The notes: generated by a model from the sequence alone, not told the origin. DNA of 64,000 bases from Tetrahymena thermophila SB210 (GCF_000189635.1 NW_002476438.1:496001-560000); one strand, 5' to 3'. Shown: positions 12,346-24,193, counted from the stretch's first letter. Translations and numbers: made by a program.

Positions 12346-12990
12346 ATAAATATAACTCAAATTAGAGAATTTTTCAAAATTGTCCTATATAATAGTAAAT
12401 AGGTTATTTATTTATTTATTTGTTAAAATATAAAGTAAATATATTGATAAGTTGATAGATAGATAAATAGATTATTGTACATTTTCACACTTTTTTGCTT
12501 TATATATTATCACTTAAATTTCTTTATTGTTCATTTATTTATTTATTTGTAGTTTTATTTATTTCAAACTACTAACCTTTCAGGTTTAATTATTCGCTAT
12601 TTGTCTTTTTATTGCTTTAATGAATTTTTAAAATAATTTTAGGCTGTAATGAAAATTGTTGAGTGGAAAAAAAAATAAAAAATGGTAAATTTATTTTTAA
12701 AAAAAGAATAAAAATAGTATATTCTAATGTCATTTCTTATTTATTAAAATATCAAAAGATAAGTAAAGTAATAGTTTATCTTTCTAATTGATTCATAGAA
12801 ACTACTTTAATGAATATTCTTTATCGATAACCTAATAAATTCATCATATATGATGTCCATATTGAATATCACTCTCATAAAAAAGCTTTGATTTATTCTT
12901 CTAATAAAAACTATTATAATTATTTGCTAAATAACACAAGTATATATCTATTTATAAATAAAAAAATATTTCTTTCTTATATATATATAA

Positions 12991-13045
12991 TTTAGTACCC
13001 TAGAGTACTGCCTTTTTCAAGGCTACATACTCGAATAATAATAAT
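12991..13045 (+). repeat. dispersed conserved element, copy 1
   Basis: A compact, relatively GC-rich block: AGTACCCTAGAGTACT (ends pair as AGTAC/GTACT), then GCCTTTTTCAAGGC (GCCTT/AAGGC can pair around a TTTC loop), then TACATAC and (AAT)n. A second copy in the same orientation is at 54943. It could be a small structured RNA, a processing or regulatory element, or a mobile-element relic. The sequence alone does not decide. Confidence 0.5.
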
Positions 13046-13359
13046 ATTAGATTTTAATTCAATTTTAAGTGCTAAAATATTTGGCTTGAATCCTTAAAAT
13101 ATTTTTTAGATTATATAAATACATCTGAAATAAAATTATTAGATATTTAAATTAGAATTATAAATATTTTTTTGTTACTGAATTTATTTTAGTTTTTAAG
13201 CAATTATTAAAACATAATTGATCGTAAAAATCAAATTTTGTCTTTATCAAATTCAAAATATAATTAAAATTCCACAAAAAATCAGGTGAATTTATAAAAT
13301 ATTTAAATAGAAAAAAAACAAACTTTATTCATTAAAAAAAAATAATACATTTTCTATTA

Positions 13360-13397
13360 AGCGAGTAATTTAGTTAATTAGTATTTTGCTACTCGCT
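13360..13397. repeat. short inverted repeat (hairpin)
   Basis: AGCGAGTA (13360-13367) and TACTCGCT (13390-13397) are perfect reverse complements separated by 22 nt of AT-rich loop, about 310 bp upstream of CFAP299. GC-containing arms stand out from the surrounding AT-rich DNA. Function unknown. Confidence 0.5.
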
Positions 13398-13711
13398 AGT
13401 GCAGTTTATTTAAAAATAATAAAATTGAATTTATAATATTTTCAATGGTTTTTTTAGCTTTAATTCAACCAACCAAGCAATCAAACAAACAAGTAAAATA
13501 TCACTAATTCATTTAATATTAAATGATAAAGTAAATATGAGAAAATTAGAAAAAAAATTAATTATAAAGTTAACTACTCTTAGTTTTATTATAAATAACA
13601 TCAAATCACTGTTTTTATAAATTTTTGCAAATTAAGTGCAATTTTATAGATTCATCAATATAGTTAAGGAAATCACTAAATATAACAATAAATCAAAAAT
13701 AGAATTTTAAA

Positions 13712-14440
13712 ATGATTGCTGATGATTTTGAATCGGAGTTTTATGACACTTCCCTCGATAGATTTGAGACCTATGAGTAGTATTTAGATGAACATATCAC
13801 CGAAGAAGATATGTTTTATTTGGAGGATAGAGAATTGGCACGTTAATTGCGTGAATAAAATAATCATAATGCAAAGGCAGAAATATTAACTAGGGAATAA
13901 TTTGAGGCTAAAAAGTAAGCTGTTAAGGAGGCAAGAAGCAATTAAAATAAAGATAAAACTAAGAGCTTAGCTCACACTGAAGTGAAAAATAAAGCAGCTT
14001 TGGAAAAGGATGAGTTCTTAAAAGCATTAGCTGACAGAGAATAAGATGTATTAAATGGAAAATTGCTTACAATCATTTTTATCAGATTCTAGTCTAAGCA
14101 TTCTGAAATTAGCGGATATATTGATTATGCTCACAGATTAAAAACTGAAGATTTTAGACCTTACTTTGAAGGAAAGAAAAAATTATTACCTCGCACAACT
14201 GACCTCAGTTATTATAATTGGAAAACTAGTATGTGTGTTAGTAATGATTCTCCAAACTTTAAAGTTGATGCTAACAGCTAGCAACAAGCCCTTCTATTCA
14301 GAAACAAAAGAGATAGAAAAGTAATTAATGTTGATCCTAAAAAGAAAGAAGAAGACAACACAAAAAGAATAGATAATATTAAATCAGACTACTATAAACA
14401 AATAGTTCTTTATGACCACTATACAAGAAGAAAAAATTGA
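13712..14440 (+). CDS. CFAP299: CFAP299 (C4orf22 family) cilia- and flagella-associated protein
   Basis: Intronless 242-residue frame, ATG at 13712 and TGA at 14438-14440. It aligns from end to end with the animal C4orf22/CFAP299 family as I remember it. The N-terminus has [20 protein letters not shown] and ELARQL. The diagnostic core is IIFIRFQSK...[17 protein letters not shown], then [45 protein letters not shown] and a C-terminal YDHYTRRK. Length equals the family norm (about 230-240). Members occur only in ciliated or flagellated organisms and are linked to motile cilia and sperm flagella, fitting a ciliate. No signal peptide or membrane segment. Eleven in-frame TAA/TAG codons are read as Gln. 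Confidence 0.95.
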
Positions 14441-15414
14441 AACGCACATTATCTTTCTATTGTTAATAATATATAGATCTATTTTCTTGCATTAATAAAG
14501 CATATAAAAATATAAGAAATTGTTATTTATTACTTTCAAAACATTCTTTTCATGAAACTGCTTTATGAAAGAGGATTTTAAAGCAGAAATAGCTTAATGC
14601 ATTTATTTAGTATTTTTTTATATAGAAAGCTATTATTAAAATATTTTATCAAAATTTTCATTTTACATTAATTTTAACAATTTCACTTGGAAGGAATAAA
14701 ATAGTGATTTGTGTAATGAATCTATTTTTAATTTATATAAAGGTGAATCAGCATTTATTTATTCCTTTTAAAAATTTCAATTTTTTAATGCTGATAAATC
14801 TAATTCTAATAAGAGACAGACTGTATCAATCATCTTTAAATTCAAATAAATTACTGGTTTTAGCATGAATAATTTAAAAATATTTTTAAATATAATTTAG
14901 AAGACAAACAAGTTCAGTTGGTCTATTAATTTCCAAAGTATTGATTGTTTAATTTTTTCTACAAATATAAAGACATAAATGCTTAATTTTACATTATTTA
15001 TTTATTTATAATCTAGATTTAATATGGATTTTTATTAATTTCCAAAGTATTTAAAAAATATAATTTAATATATAAAATTAATTATATTCACTTTTTATTT
15101 CAAATAAGATTTTATTTTGTATAAAAACAAATCCTTAAAATTCATTTGAGTTGTTCAAAATCCTCTTTAAAAAAATCGTATATTTCGGGTATTGATTTAT
15201 TTGATAATACCACACTATAGTAATCACATATCAATAAAAAAGCTATTAATTTATTATTTATAGTTTTCCATACTAATAAAATAAATTGTAAAGATTAAAA
15301 GAACTTCAACCAACAATATTAAAATAGAATTATTTAATATTTAAAAATTAGTTTTATTTATTTAGAAAATTGTTTAAGTTAACTATTTATGGTATTTTTT
15401 AGTATTATTTATGT
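14441..15414. other. intergenic between convergent genes, no gene seen
   Basis: 3' flank of CFAP299 and of the first TDP2-like gene. AT-rich, with short scattered repeats and no frame. Confidence 0.6.
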
Positions 15415-16245
15415 TCATTTTTTGCCTATAAAAGTTATTTCAGAGTAAAGACCATAGTGATCAGAAGGGGTGGTTACTTCATATAAATTACCTGGCTTTT
15501 TTGTATTATAAAGGGGAATAGGCTCTTTGCCTATAACTTCTATTTTAGTAGTTTTCCATAAATTAGACTATTTAAGCAAAACTCTGTCAAGTCTTTTCTT
15601 TATTTAAGGAAAGGTCACTCCTTAGTCACCAGGATGCAGCTCTAACCAGGTATCTTGATATTAGCTTGGTAGATAAGAGCTTTCATTTTCAGTTTCTAGA
15701 TTCAAGTCTCCCATAAAAATACTTTCTGGGTATTTTGAAAGCTCATCTTAAATTACTTGTAGCTGATATTTACGGAACTCTTTGTTTTAAGGAAGGCTTT
15801 CTAAATGTGTTGTACCAATAGCTAAGTTTACTTCATTTACATTAATCACTCCTACTAATAAATTTCTTCCTTAATTGCTATTGTAATTTCTACAATAAAA
15901 AGAAATTGGGTACTTAGATAGAATCAACACATCGTAATTTTAAACAAATGAAGAGGAAAAGTAGTATTTACTGCATAACTCTTTATCTGAGCTTAACAAC
16001 TATATAAAATATTAAGTAACTTCTTGTAAGCAAATAAAATCTGGATCATGCTTTAAAAATAACTTTCTCAATTCTTAATTCCTCTCAACAAAATTGAACT
16101 AATCAAACCATACATTATAAGAAATAAATTTAAGCTTCTATACTCCTTACAGTTTTATTGGTTAAGCATTCACTGGATAATAGCCCTATGGAGCTATTTA
16201 ACAAGTTTGCTTTTAGATAATTTATTCTTTTTGCAAAGTATTCAT
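15415..16245 (-). CDS. TDP2-like endonuclease/exonuclease/phosphatase, paralogue 1
   Basis: Single exon, 276 residues (ATG 16243-16245, TGA 15415-15417). Endonuclease/exonuclease/phosphatase (EEP) fold with the catalytic motifs in order: KFISYNVWF (metal and phosphate Asn), DFICLQEVTQ (metal-binding Glu), GTTHLES, FMGDLNLE (Asp/Asn), KKRLDRVLL and PSDHYGLYSEI (catalytic Asp-His). Spacing and the DTW...T...DRVL segment fit tyrosyl-DNA phosphodiesterase 2 (TDP2), which removes 5' phosphotyrosyl adducts left by topoisomerase II, more than they fit AP endonuclease or sphingomyelinase. It lacks an N-terminal UBA domain. Two tandem paralogues follow upstream at 17104 and 18583. The exact substrate is inferred. 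Confidence 0.85.
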
Positions 16246-17103
16246 TTTTTTATCTTAAAAATTAAATTCAAAAACTATTAATATCTCCTTTAGCTGTTTT
16301 TTATATAAAAGTTAGAATATAAATCTTCTAGTTGATATTATAGTAGACAAGTTTTTGTAAGTTTTTGTCAATAATGAATTTTTCTCAATTTTATTTCAGC
16401 TATTTCAACTTAAACAAAAAGATATCAATCAATTATCTTGTTCAATTTTCCAAATTATTTATATTCATTCCATATATTTAAAATAAAATTTATATAATAT
16501 TTAATAGTTGATAAACAATTCTTTTTTTAAACGTGATTACAAATCAATATTTTTAAACCAGAGAGAGATATTTTTAAACAAGCCAATTTATTAATATTTA
16601 TTTCTATAAGCAAATTAGATAAAAGATATGTAATATTTCATAGTTGATAGCTTATTTACTTTTTTAAAGTTAATACAAATCATTAGTTTTAAATGATAAA
16701 TAAGAGTAAATAAACAAATTTAACATGATCATGCAATACTTAAAACATATAATATAAAAATCAATTCAATTTTTCATAGTTTATTTATAATTTTTATTTT
16801 CATAAATATAAATATTATTAAATAGAAGGTTTAATATATGAAATTTAATAAAAGTAAACTTAAAAAACAAAATCTTAGAATAATCATTTTATTTCTAAAA
16901 GCCTACTAACTTTTTAGCAAGGATAAAAGTATCTTTATATTAAAATTTTTAATAAATTGTAAAATTAGTGTCATTTATTTTTTCCTTATTTATTTATTTT
17001 AATCATTTTTAAGATTATTTTCAATTATAGAAAGAAAAATAATTCTAAAATAAATATTTTTTTTAGAAAATATTAATAATGATTTAAATTTAAAAGCTCA
17101 AAT
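16246..17103. other. spacer between TDP2-like paralogues 1 and 2
   Basis: Very AT-rich, no open frame. It carries the promoter of paralogue 1 and the 3' end of paralogue 2. Confidence 0.6.
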
Positions 17104-17943
17104 TCAACTTTTTTTGCCTATGAAACTCAATTCTAAATATAACCCATAGTGATCTGATGGAGTTATTATTTCAAAAGGGGCAAACTATTTGCTTTAATAA
17201 GAAGGAAGAGGATCTCTGCCTATTAGCTCTATATGTGAAGGTTTCCAATTTTCAGACTATTTTAATATTATTCTGTCAAAACGTATAGAAGGGTACTATT
17301 GACTTGCTTGCATTGTATGTCCTTCTTCATTTGGATGTAATGCATGCCAAACATCATAATATCCTTCTGGTATATTTTAATCTTCACTCTTTTTAGCAAA
17401 GTTAAAATCACCCATTAATATAGATTCTTAATAGCTTTTAAATTAATCTTCAATTGCAGTTAGCTGGCATAGTCTATAGTCATCATTATAGTCTATACTT
17501 TCTAAATGTGTAGTGCCAATTGAAATATCGATATCATTGATTGTGATAACTCCAAATAAAAGATTTCTTCCCATTTCACTAGGGAAATATCTACATTTAA
17601 AAGGAATAGGATATTTTGATAGAATTAAAACATCATATGCTTATACTAAACTAGATGAAGAAAAGTAGTATTTATCACATATTTAATCATCAGAGAAAAT
17701 AAGTTATAAAAAATCTTATGTAACTTCTTGTAAGCAGATAAAATCAGGATCAAACTATAGAAATATCTTTCTTAACTCTATATTCCTTTCTTCGAAATTA
17801 TGTTTTTCAAACCAAACATTATAAGAGATGAATTTAAGTTTCTCTATACCTGATAAATTGACATCATTACCAACTTTTTGAAACCCATGTTTTGTCTTTT
17901 TTACAGTTTGTTTTACTCTTAAATCTTCCAATAATAAATCCAT
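17104..17943 (-). CDS. TDP2-like endonuclease/exonuclease/phosphatase, paralogue 2
   Basis: Single exon, 279 residues (ATG 17941-17943, TGA 17104-17106). Same EEP motif series as its neighbours: KFISYNVWF, DFICLQEVTQDF, GTTHLES, LMGDFNF, RFDRIIL and PSDHYGLYLELSF. It shares with paralogue 3, but not paralogue 1, the segment HPNEEGHTMQAS and the wording MGDFN where paralogue 1 has MGDLN, so 2 and 3 appear to be the younger pair. The N-terminal 30 residues are basic and specific to this copy (RVKQTVKKTKHGFQK). All catalytic residues are kept, so it is probably active. The role in 5'-phosphotyrosyl end repair is inferred from family. Confidence 0.85.
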
Positions 17944-18582
17944 TGTTTGAAATTCAACAATTTATTTTGCTTGAAATTAAAATTTGTTTGAAGATATATA
18001 ATCTGAAAATTTTTGATATTTAATTAATTTTTGTCTGATAAATTTTCTTTAAAAAATTTTTTGACAGATTTTTTAATTACTTTTTAAGTAATAAAATAAT
18101 CAAAAATAAGATATGACATTTTACAAAAAAAATTTAGATAGATAATAAATATAATTTTTGTTTTTTAATATTTTATCAATCACCTTTAAATTAGATTTAA
18201 TACCATTGAAATAATTTTTCTTCTTTGTAATTAAAATAGAACTATATATACTTTTTCACTCAATAAATAATGCACAAAACATAAAAAGAAGAGTTGGACA
18301 TTTGGTTTCCAATTATATTTATTATCTTCTGAACATTCAATAAAAGTATGAAGTCTTTTTCAATAAAATTTTTACTTGAAGAGTTTTTCACTTGAAACAA
18401 ATTTAAATTTATCAAATAAAATTTAACTACAAATTAAAATAAATAAAATTATTATTGATAAAATTTCATATATTAAGTAAGACACGAATATAGCGAAATA
18501 CCTTTCTAAAATCTAGCCATATGGTATCGCTATATTTATTTATTTAATTAAAAATAATTACGTAATTATGTTTATATTGAAA
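17944..18582. other. spacer between TDP2-like paralogues 2 and 3
   Basis: AT-rich. The only structure is the inverted repeat at 18487-18536, just downstream of paralogue 3. Confidence 0.6.
18487..18536 (-). repeat. inverted repeat 3' of TDP2-like paralogue 3
   Basis: AATATAGCGA (18487-18496) pairs perfectly with TCGCTATATT (18527-18536). After a two-base bulge, TACC pairs with GGTA. It lies 46 bp past the TGA of paralogue 3 and could fold in its 3' UTR. Function unknown. Confidence 0.55.
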
Positions 18583-19416
18583 TCATTTAGAATTAAAAGA
18601 TATCTCTGCATAAAGACCATAATGATCTGAAGGAGTAACAATTTCGTATATTTGCTTTTTTTAGTGATTCTAATAATAAGGTATAGGATCTTTGCCTATA
18701 ATTTCAATATGAGAAGGACTCCAGTAAGTAGATTGCCGTAAAAGGACTCTGTCAAAGCGAACTGAAGGAAATTTTTTACTTGCTTACATCGTATGTCCTT
18801 CCTCATTAGGATGAAGTGCTTTCCAAATATCTATATAATTTTCTGGAATGCTTTACTCCTCATTTAATTTTGACATATTAAAATCTCCCATAAAAATACT
18901 TTCATCATAGCTTGATAAAAGTTCTTTTATTATTTTTAACTATTCCATTCTATAATTATCATTATTTTTTAAGCTTTCTAAGTGAGTGGTACCTATCACA
19001 ATTTTTCTATTGTTTATATTAATTTCACCAAATAAGAGATTTCTACCCATTTAACTTGGAAAAAACATCTACTTAAAAGATATTGGATATTTGGATAAAA
19101 TGAAAACATCATATTAGTTTACGAAAGGTGAAGAAAAATAATATTTTTAGCATATTTCTTTGTCTTGAGCTAGCTATATCAGAAAAGGCTGAGTAACTTC
19201 CTACATACATATGAAATCTGGATCATAATTCAAGAATATCTTTTTTAATTCTATACTTCTTTCTACAAAATTATGCTGATCAAACCAAACGTTATAAGAA
19301 ATGAATTTCAGTTTTTGTATTCCTTCAAGTTTTACTTATTAAGAAATAACGCTATATTAATTGTTATCAATTTTGCATGTTTGTAATTCTCTAATATATT
19401 AATGTAAATTATTCAT
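18583..19416 (-). CDS. TDP2-like endonuclease/exonuclease/phosphatase, paralogue 3
   Basis: Single exon, 277 residues (ATG 19414-19416, TGA 18583-18585). Motifs: KFISYNVWFDQHNF, DFICMQEVTQPF, IGTTHLESL, FMGDFNMS, RFDRVLL and PSDHYGLYAEISF. The shared HPNEEGHTMQAS and EEQSIPENY-type segments group it with paralogue 2. The N-terminal 35 residues differ from the other two. Catalytic residues are intact. As with the other copies, TDP2-type phosphotyrosyl-DNA hydrolase activity is an inference from motif spacing. A general EEP phosphodiesterase is the alternative. Confidence 0.85.
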
Positions 19417-20026
19417 TTTATATTAATTTAAATTGAATTTAGTATTTATTGATAAATAGTATCTATATTTATTTCAAAATTTGAGTATTTTTAATAATTA
19501 TTGATAATTCTTTTTGTTTTTACTTTTTTACACCTTAAAATTAATAATATTTGTATTTAACATTGATCACGAAAATATTGCTTGTAAAAAATAATAATAT
19601 ACCAATAATTTTTGATAGATTTTGTAAAAATTTAAAGCAAGTAATTATAAATTAAATTATGATAATAAATTTAATTAATGCTATAAGAATAATTAATATA
19701 TTTTATTATTTAACTTACTTTTTAATTAAATATAAAGGAATGAATTATGACTGTCTTTATGAATTGAATATGCAGCTCTATTTCATTAGAAAGTTTTAAT
19801 AAATAAAACATTTAATTTATTAAAAAATGATATAATAACAATTCAAAATTTACTTATCTCTACTATTTTATTTATTAATTTATAATCTAATTGATTGTTA
19901 CTGCACAGAAATAAATTATGCTGGATAAAAATTTAATAAATTCAATAGTTAGTTTTTGTTCAAAGCTTAAAAGGTTTATTTAATAAAGAAAAGTTAGCTA
20001 ATTTATTTAAAAATTCTTTTAAATAA
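19417..20026. other. divergent promoter region
   Basis: Between the leftward TDP2-like cluster and the first rightward channel gene. AT-rich with no frame, so promoters for both directions are expected here. Confidence 0.6.
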
Positions 20027-23000
20027 ATGTAGAACATTTAAAATTACAAGTAAAATTCAGAATATGACTTATAAATATATGATAAATTCCAACTTGATGA
20101 TAATACCCAACACTACAGGCCTATAAAAATAAGGAAATAATAGGAAAGTTAAGGGGAATAGGTAAGCTAATATTTATTAAATGATCAATACTCTCCATAG
20201 TAGAAGTAAAAGCTGATTGAAATAATGAAAAGAATTTAGCTACTGAAGAACAAGAAAAGGGCTAAAAAGTTAGTTAATAATCTCCCTTCTAGGATGTTAA
20301 AAAGTTTTGACGAAAATAAATTTAATTTTTTGAATGATAAATCATACGTTTATGATAAAGTATTTTTCTAGCTCTCAATACAGGATAGCTAAAATTTTAA
20401 CAAAGATGATAAATCATAAAAATCTAACCATAAAGTTGATCATCTATGTATTTCGCCATAAATAATATAGAATAAATATAAAAAAAATACTTAGAATAGG
20501 GTAAGTGAGCTGAGTATTCATTTCAGTAAGGATGAAGTAATCTAAGAAAACAAATGTCAATTATTTTTTATTTATGTTTCAAAAGAAGCTAAAAAATGCT
20601 TAAGATTGCTAAAAAGCTACTTTAAACAATTAAATTTTACTGCGCAAAGATTAATAAATTCAGTACCTATAATTCAGCCTTCAAACATCATAAAGTTATT
20701 TTGGGACCTTTTTATCATGCTGACTGTTCTCATTTGCATATTTTTTCTTCCTATAAAAATAATATTTGACTTCGATTTCACTCAGCTTCTGAGTTAGTAA
20801 CTTTTATATCTCATCTCTATTTCTCTTATCCTTGATATAATAATTAACATAAATACTGGATACTTCGAAAAAGGGCAGGTTATTAAAGAAAGATATAAAA
20901 TATTTGTGCATTTTATAAAAAATAGGTTTTTTAGTGATATAGTATCGATTTTTCCTTTAATATTTGATATATTCTAAGAATTAGCCTCTGAATAATAAGA
21001 TAATTAAAGCATATATTAATAGTAGACTTTATCTCATTAAAGCTTTTTTAAAGTGGTTTAACTGATGTTCTTTTTCAAAATATTCACACTCAGTTACAAC
21101 TTAAAAAAAATGGAAGAAAGATTCAATTTATCAAACACTCTCATTAATATCCTTCAGCTTACTAAGTTATTTTTTACATTAATCTTAATCAATCACTTTT
21201 TTGCTTGTATATGGATTTTTATGGCAAAGATCGAAATGTAAAATGGATATTCTATAACCTGGATGTCCTATAATAATATCAATCTAAGTACATGGACTTC
21301 TCAGTACATAGCATCATTTTACTTTATGACTGTCACTATGATCACAGTTGGATTTGGAGACATTCTTCCAAAAAATGATCTTGAAATGGTTCTTTCTATT
21401 TCAACTATGATTTTCGCTTCTGGCGTTTTTGGGTACTGCCTAAATCAAGTTGGTGCTATTTTCAATAATTTTTTTTTCGTTGACAACTAGATAAAGAAAA
21501 AGTTATTAGAAATTTAGAAATACATGAGCAAGAAAAATATCGATTCAAATCTTTAGCTTTAAATAAGAGAATACTTAGAATATTATTGGAGAGAGCAGTC
21601 TGAAATGAGTGAAGAATAAGAATAGGACACTATATAAAAACTGAGTGAATCATTGAGATCAAAATTACTTTTCGAAGCAAATAAAATTGTCCTATAAGAT
21701 TCACCTATATTTAAGCAGAATTTTTCTAAGTAAGTTATTGAAAAAACTGTGCCTTTAATTCATCAAATAAAATATACGCCTGAAAGCAACATATTAAAAA
21801 GAGGAGTTTAGGACGATTAGTCAATTTATTTTATTGAAAATGGCTCAGTGGAAGTTGTTTTGGATGCAAAACAAAAAAATTCTCAAAGTATTTATTTATT
21901 AAAAAAAGGTTAAAGCTTTGGAGAGTACACCTTCTTTACTGGCCTACCTAGAGTCGAAAATATCCGCTCAAGAGAATTTACAACAGTATTAAAAATTAGT
22001 AGATAAGATTTTCTCATGTTACTTTCTAGATTTCCTGAAGATGCTGAAACTTTTTGCAATGTAAGAGATTAAATAGCTTATCTTGAAGACTATTCAAAAA
22101 TTAATTTAAAATGTATGAGCTGTCATTCATTATATCACCACATTAATGATTGCCAATACTTGCACTACATTCCAAAGAAAGCAAGAATAATTAAAAGTTA
22201 TAATGACCTAATAAATATTGAAAATCTGTAACGATAAAAGTATGATAGAAGAGATGTTAATAAAGACTACTACTTTAAGAATTCTAAGGTTATCAATTTT
22301 GAGGTAGTAAAATAACTACAAATGTAAATAATTAATTTATTGGTTATTATTTATTTTTGAGAATAAAATTTATAAAAAATACATACAGGTATTTAGAAAT
22401 AAATGAGAGTATTATGGATTCTTAGGATGAAACTTAATATAGTGAGGGATATTATAATACAGATAAAATAGAAAACAATATTGATAAGAATCATAAGAAC
22501 TATTTGGACGATTGTTAAAAAATGAATAAAGCAGCCGAAAATGATTGCAACAGCTAAAATTATCCCATTTAAAAAAACAGTCTCTCCAAGTTTGTTTCTT
22601 CAAGTAACAAAGTAATAAATATAGAGGAATAGACAAGCCATGCTCTAAGTAGCAATTAAATACATGAAAACTTATCAGAAAATTAAATAAACAATGAATA
22701 TGCTAGGTTTACTTCCTTTTGCAAAGAAAATTTTACCAACTACTTTGATAACAAAGCAGATTTTCATAAATAATTTTCTTTGAAAAGTGTTTAAGAATCT
22801 CCTATACTTTAAAATGAAAAATCTGAGAAGATAAATTCATTTTAAAGCATAAATTTTAGTGGTGGAGACAATATTTAAATTTTACTTAATGCATAAGAAC
22901 TGAGTAGTCAGAGAAACAGAAGAAAAAGCTAACCAGATGAGATCCAAGAAGCATCTAAAAATAGTATTCAAAAATAAACTCGCCCAAGCTTTCTATCAAC

Positions 23001-24193
23001 TTTTATAATTAAAAAACATAATACAACTAACTCTTTTAGTGAAACAACTGAAGGTTCATAAATTTAACTGTAATTTTTTAAATAGTTTATTAATTAAATT
23101 ATTTATTTATTTATTTATTTTTCCAAATTTTGTTCTCATAAATAAAATTTATTTAAATTTTTAAATGCTAAAAATAAAATTTTTAATTTTAATTGATTGC
23201 AGTATTTAAAATTTTCTTATTTTAATTGTTATAAAAAATAAATATTTACAAAATAAGACTCATTAATAATAAATTTAATTAGCCTTTTACTTTAATAAAA
23301 AGTACTAAAAATATAGTCCAAGGTAGTGGCGATTGTCTAAAATCCAAAAAAGTAAAATAAAATAAATAAAACAAAGAGAGACATAGTGATCATTATCCTG
23401 AGCTTATATAAATATTTTAAGGCATAATTGCTTAAATGAAAAAAACAGAAAAACCTGAATAATATTTTTCTAATGAAAGCATTAGCACTGATTTTTAAAA
23501 TGATATTTAATTTGGTTTTGATAAAATGAAGTAGTTTATAAAGTATAATCCAAGATTTAATTATTCTAGTGTGATTGGTCGTTTTAATTATCTGCAAGAT
23601 TAAAGAAGAAAGCTTTTATATAAAAAAACTAATAAGAATTAAAAGATGAGACAAACAGTTCTATTAAGAAATTCATATTTCAAAAATAATGATTCCTTAA
23701 GAAGAAACTCAAAAAATCAAACCATTTTTGTTAATTAATATGAAAAACCTCCTAATTAAGATGCAGAATCTATTTCTTCTAAATTTGTGAATGCAAATAC
23801 TAATATAATTCCTATCAGTGATGTAGATAGCAGTGGCATGAAAAACACAGACTAAGAAATTAAGTAAATAAAAAAATTTTTATCATCAATTATAACATAT
23901 AAAAATAATTATAAAGATAAAAAGATTTTGCTCAAATAGACTAGATTATCATTAATTTAAATTAGATTTAAGCTATGTCTGAAAATATTTCAGTTATAAA
24001 TTCCAAATACAATAACAGCTTAATTAAATTAGATTCTCCTCTACAAGATAGTGTTTATTAAGATTCTGATTTAAATAATGATTGTGATATTTAAAAGTAT
24101 TATGTCAAAGAAGAAAGTGGACTCTCTAGTATACCATACTCATTTAATAGAAGAAGGTCTAACTTTTAAACAGTTTTCAATTAAAATTAATGA
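20027..24193 (+). CDS. six-TM potassium channel with cNBD and zinc knuckle, array copy 1
   Basis: Exons 20027-22323, 22389-23053, 23317-23863 and 23917-24193 (TGA) give 1,261 residues. N-terminal cytosolic box NNLPSRMLKSFDENKF. S1-S6 follow, with S5 containing INHFFACIW and a pore reading TVTMITVGFGDILP (Gly442 starts GFGD). GFG here replaces the GYG of all six other copies. The cNBD-like domain starts near residue 599 (SIYFIENGSVEVV) and keeps the FGE of the phosphate-binding cassette (SFGEYTFFTG), unlike the others. Next is CX2CX4HX4C (Cys696, Cys699, His704, Cys709). The C-terminal box is FDKMKQFIKYNPRFN. Intron 1 is phase 2 as in every copy. Intron 2 (donor GTTCAT) is the least certain junction. 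Family role: potassium conductance in surface or ciliary membrane, possibly nucleotide-gated. Confidence 0.85.

Larger units (their letters stand above)
12243..13711. other. intergenic: simple repeats, hairpin and a dispersed element
   Basis: Non-coding spacer holding AATC/CATA/AAAT microsatellites, a short dispersed element at 12991 and a GC-containing hairpin at 13360-13397, each listed separately. No open frame. Confidence 0.6.

Noticed and set aside
22112..22153. CCHC zinc knuckle as a remnant of a retrotransposon gag inserted in the channels
   Set aside because: It is in frame, in the same exon and at the same place in all seven copies. No reverse transcriptase, integrase or LTR is present nearby.
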